5,927 bases of DNA. It comes from Spirochaetota bacterium. Its GTDB lineage: Bacteria; Spirochaetota; UBA4802; UB4802. Both the position numbers and the translations under genes were made by a program. The notes under the pieces are model-generated. The model was not told where the DNA came from, ran no database searches, and was given only the letters and a program-made list of their open reading frames with translations. The stretch covers positions 1 through 5,927 of the forward strand of contig JAKPOE010000180.1 in assembly GCA_029548025.1 (NCBI GenBank), read 5' to 3'. How positions within the stretch are numbered: the stretch's first letter is position 1; each line of letters begins with the position of its first letter. Shown here in pieces: positions 5,819 to 5,927 of the stretch.

Positions 5819-5927
5819 ACACTACCCCCCCTTATAGAGATATTGTGTACATCCATGATATTATATAACCATAAAAAACATGAAGCATTAATCATACATT
5901 TAATATAACTATCACCATACATATATA

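Overview
The window most likely comes from a spirochaete (Spirochaetota). The main reason is the first gene, which encodes a secreted FlaA-type flagellar filament sheath protein, a family characteristic of spirochaetes. The DNA is moderately AT-rich, most genes have AGGAGG-like ribosome binding sites, and the two clear promoters are of the sigma-70 type. A cysteine-rich iron-sulfur protein beside acyl-CoA enzymes fits an anaerobe or facultative anaerobe, but that part is inference. The species cannot be named from this sequence.

Left part (1-1459, plus strand): a consensus sigma-70 promoter (88-117) drives a short FlaA-family gene (191-865). It is followed by a strong hairpin (886-908) that probably terminates it. 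Next comes a small DUF456 membrane protein gene (950-1459), which ends 11 bp from the convergent operon on the other strand.

Middle part (1471-4559, minus strand): the most informative region is a four-gene operon read right to left. The order is PaaI-type hotdog thioesterase (4449-4018), TetR/NemR-like repressor (3955-3371), cysteine-rich dicluster 4Fe-4S protein with an N-terminal winged-helix-like region (3352-2270), and crotonase/enoyl-CoA hydratase (2256-1471). The intergenic gaps are 62, 18 and 13 nt. The promoter in front of it carries a near-perfect 22-bp palindrome (core TAGACCGGTCTA) in the spacer between -35 and -10. This is where a TetR-family dimer would block RNA polymerase. The simplest reading is an autoregulated, inducible acyl-CoA or reactive-metabolite module: the repressor is encoded inside the operon it controls, next to two acyl-CoA-acting enzymes and an electron-transfer or redox protein.

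Right part (4638-5818, minus strand): three small proteins of unknown function. A 65-aa two-helix membrane protein is followed after 120 nt by a translationally coupled pair (TAATG overlap). The pair is a two-helix membrane protein with a C-terminal zinc ribbon, and a 156-aa soluble-looking protein that may have a LURP-one/scramblase-like fold. I saw no tRNA, rRNA, CRISPR array, insertion sequence or integration site.
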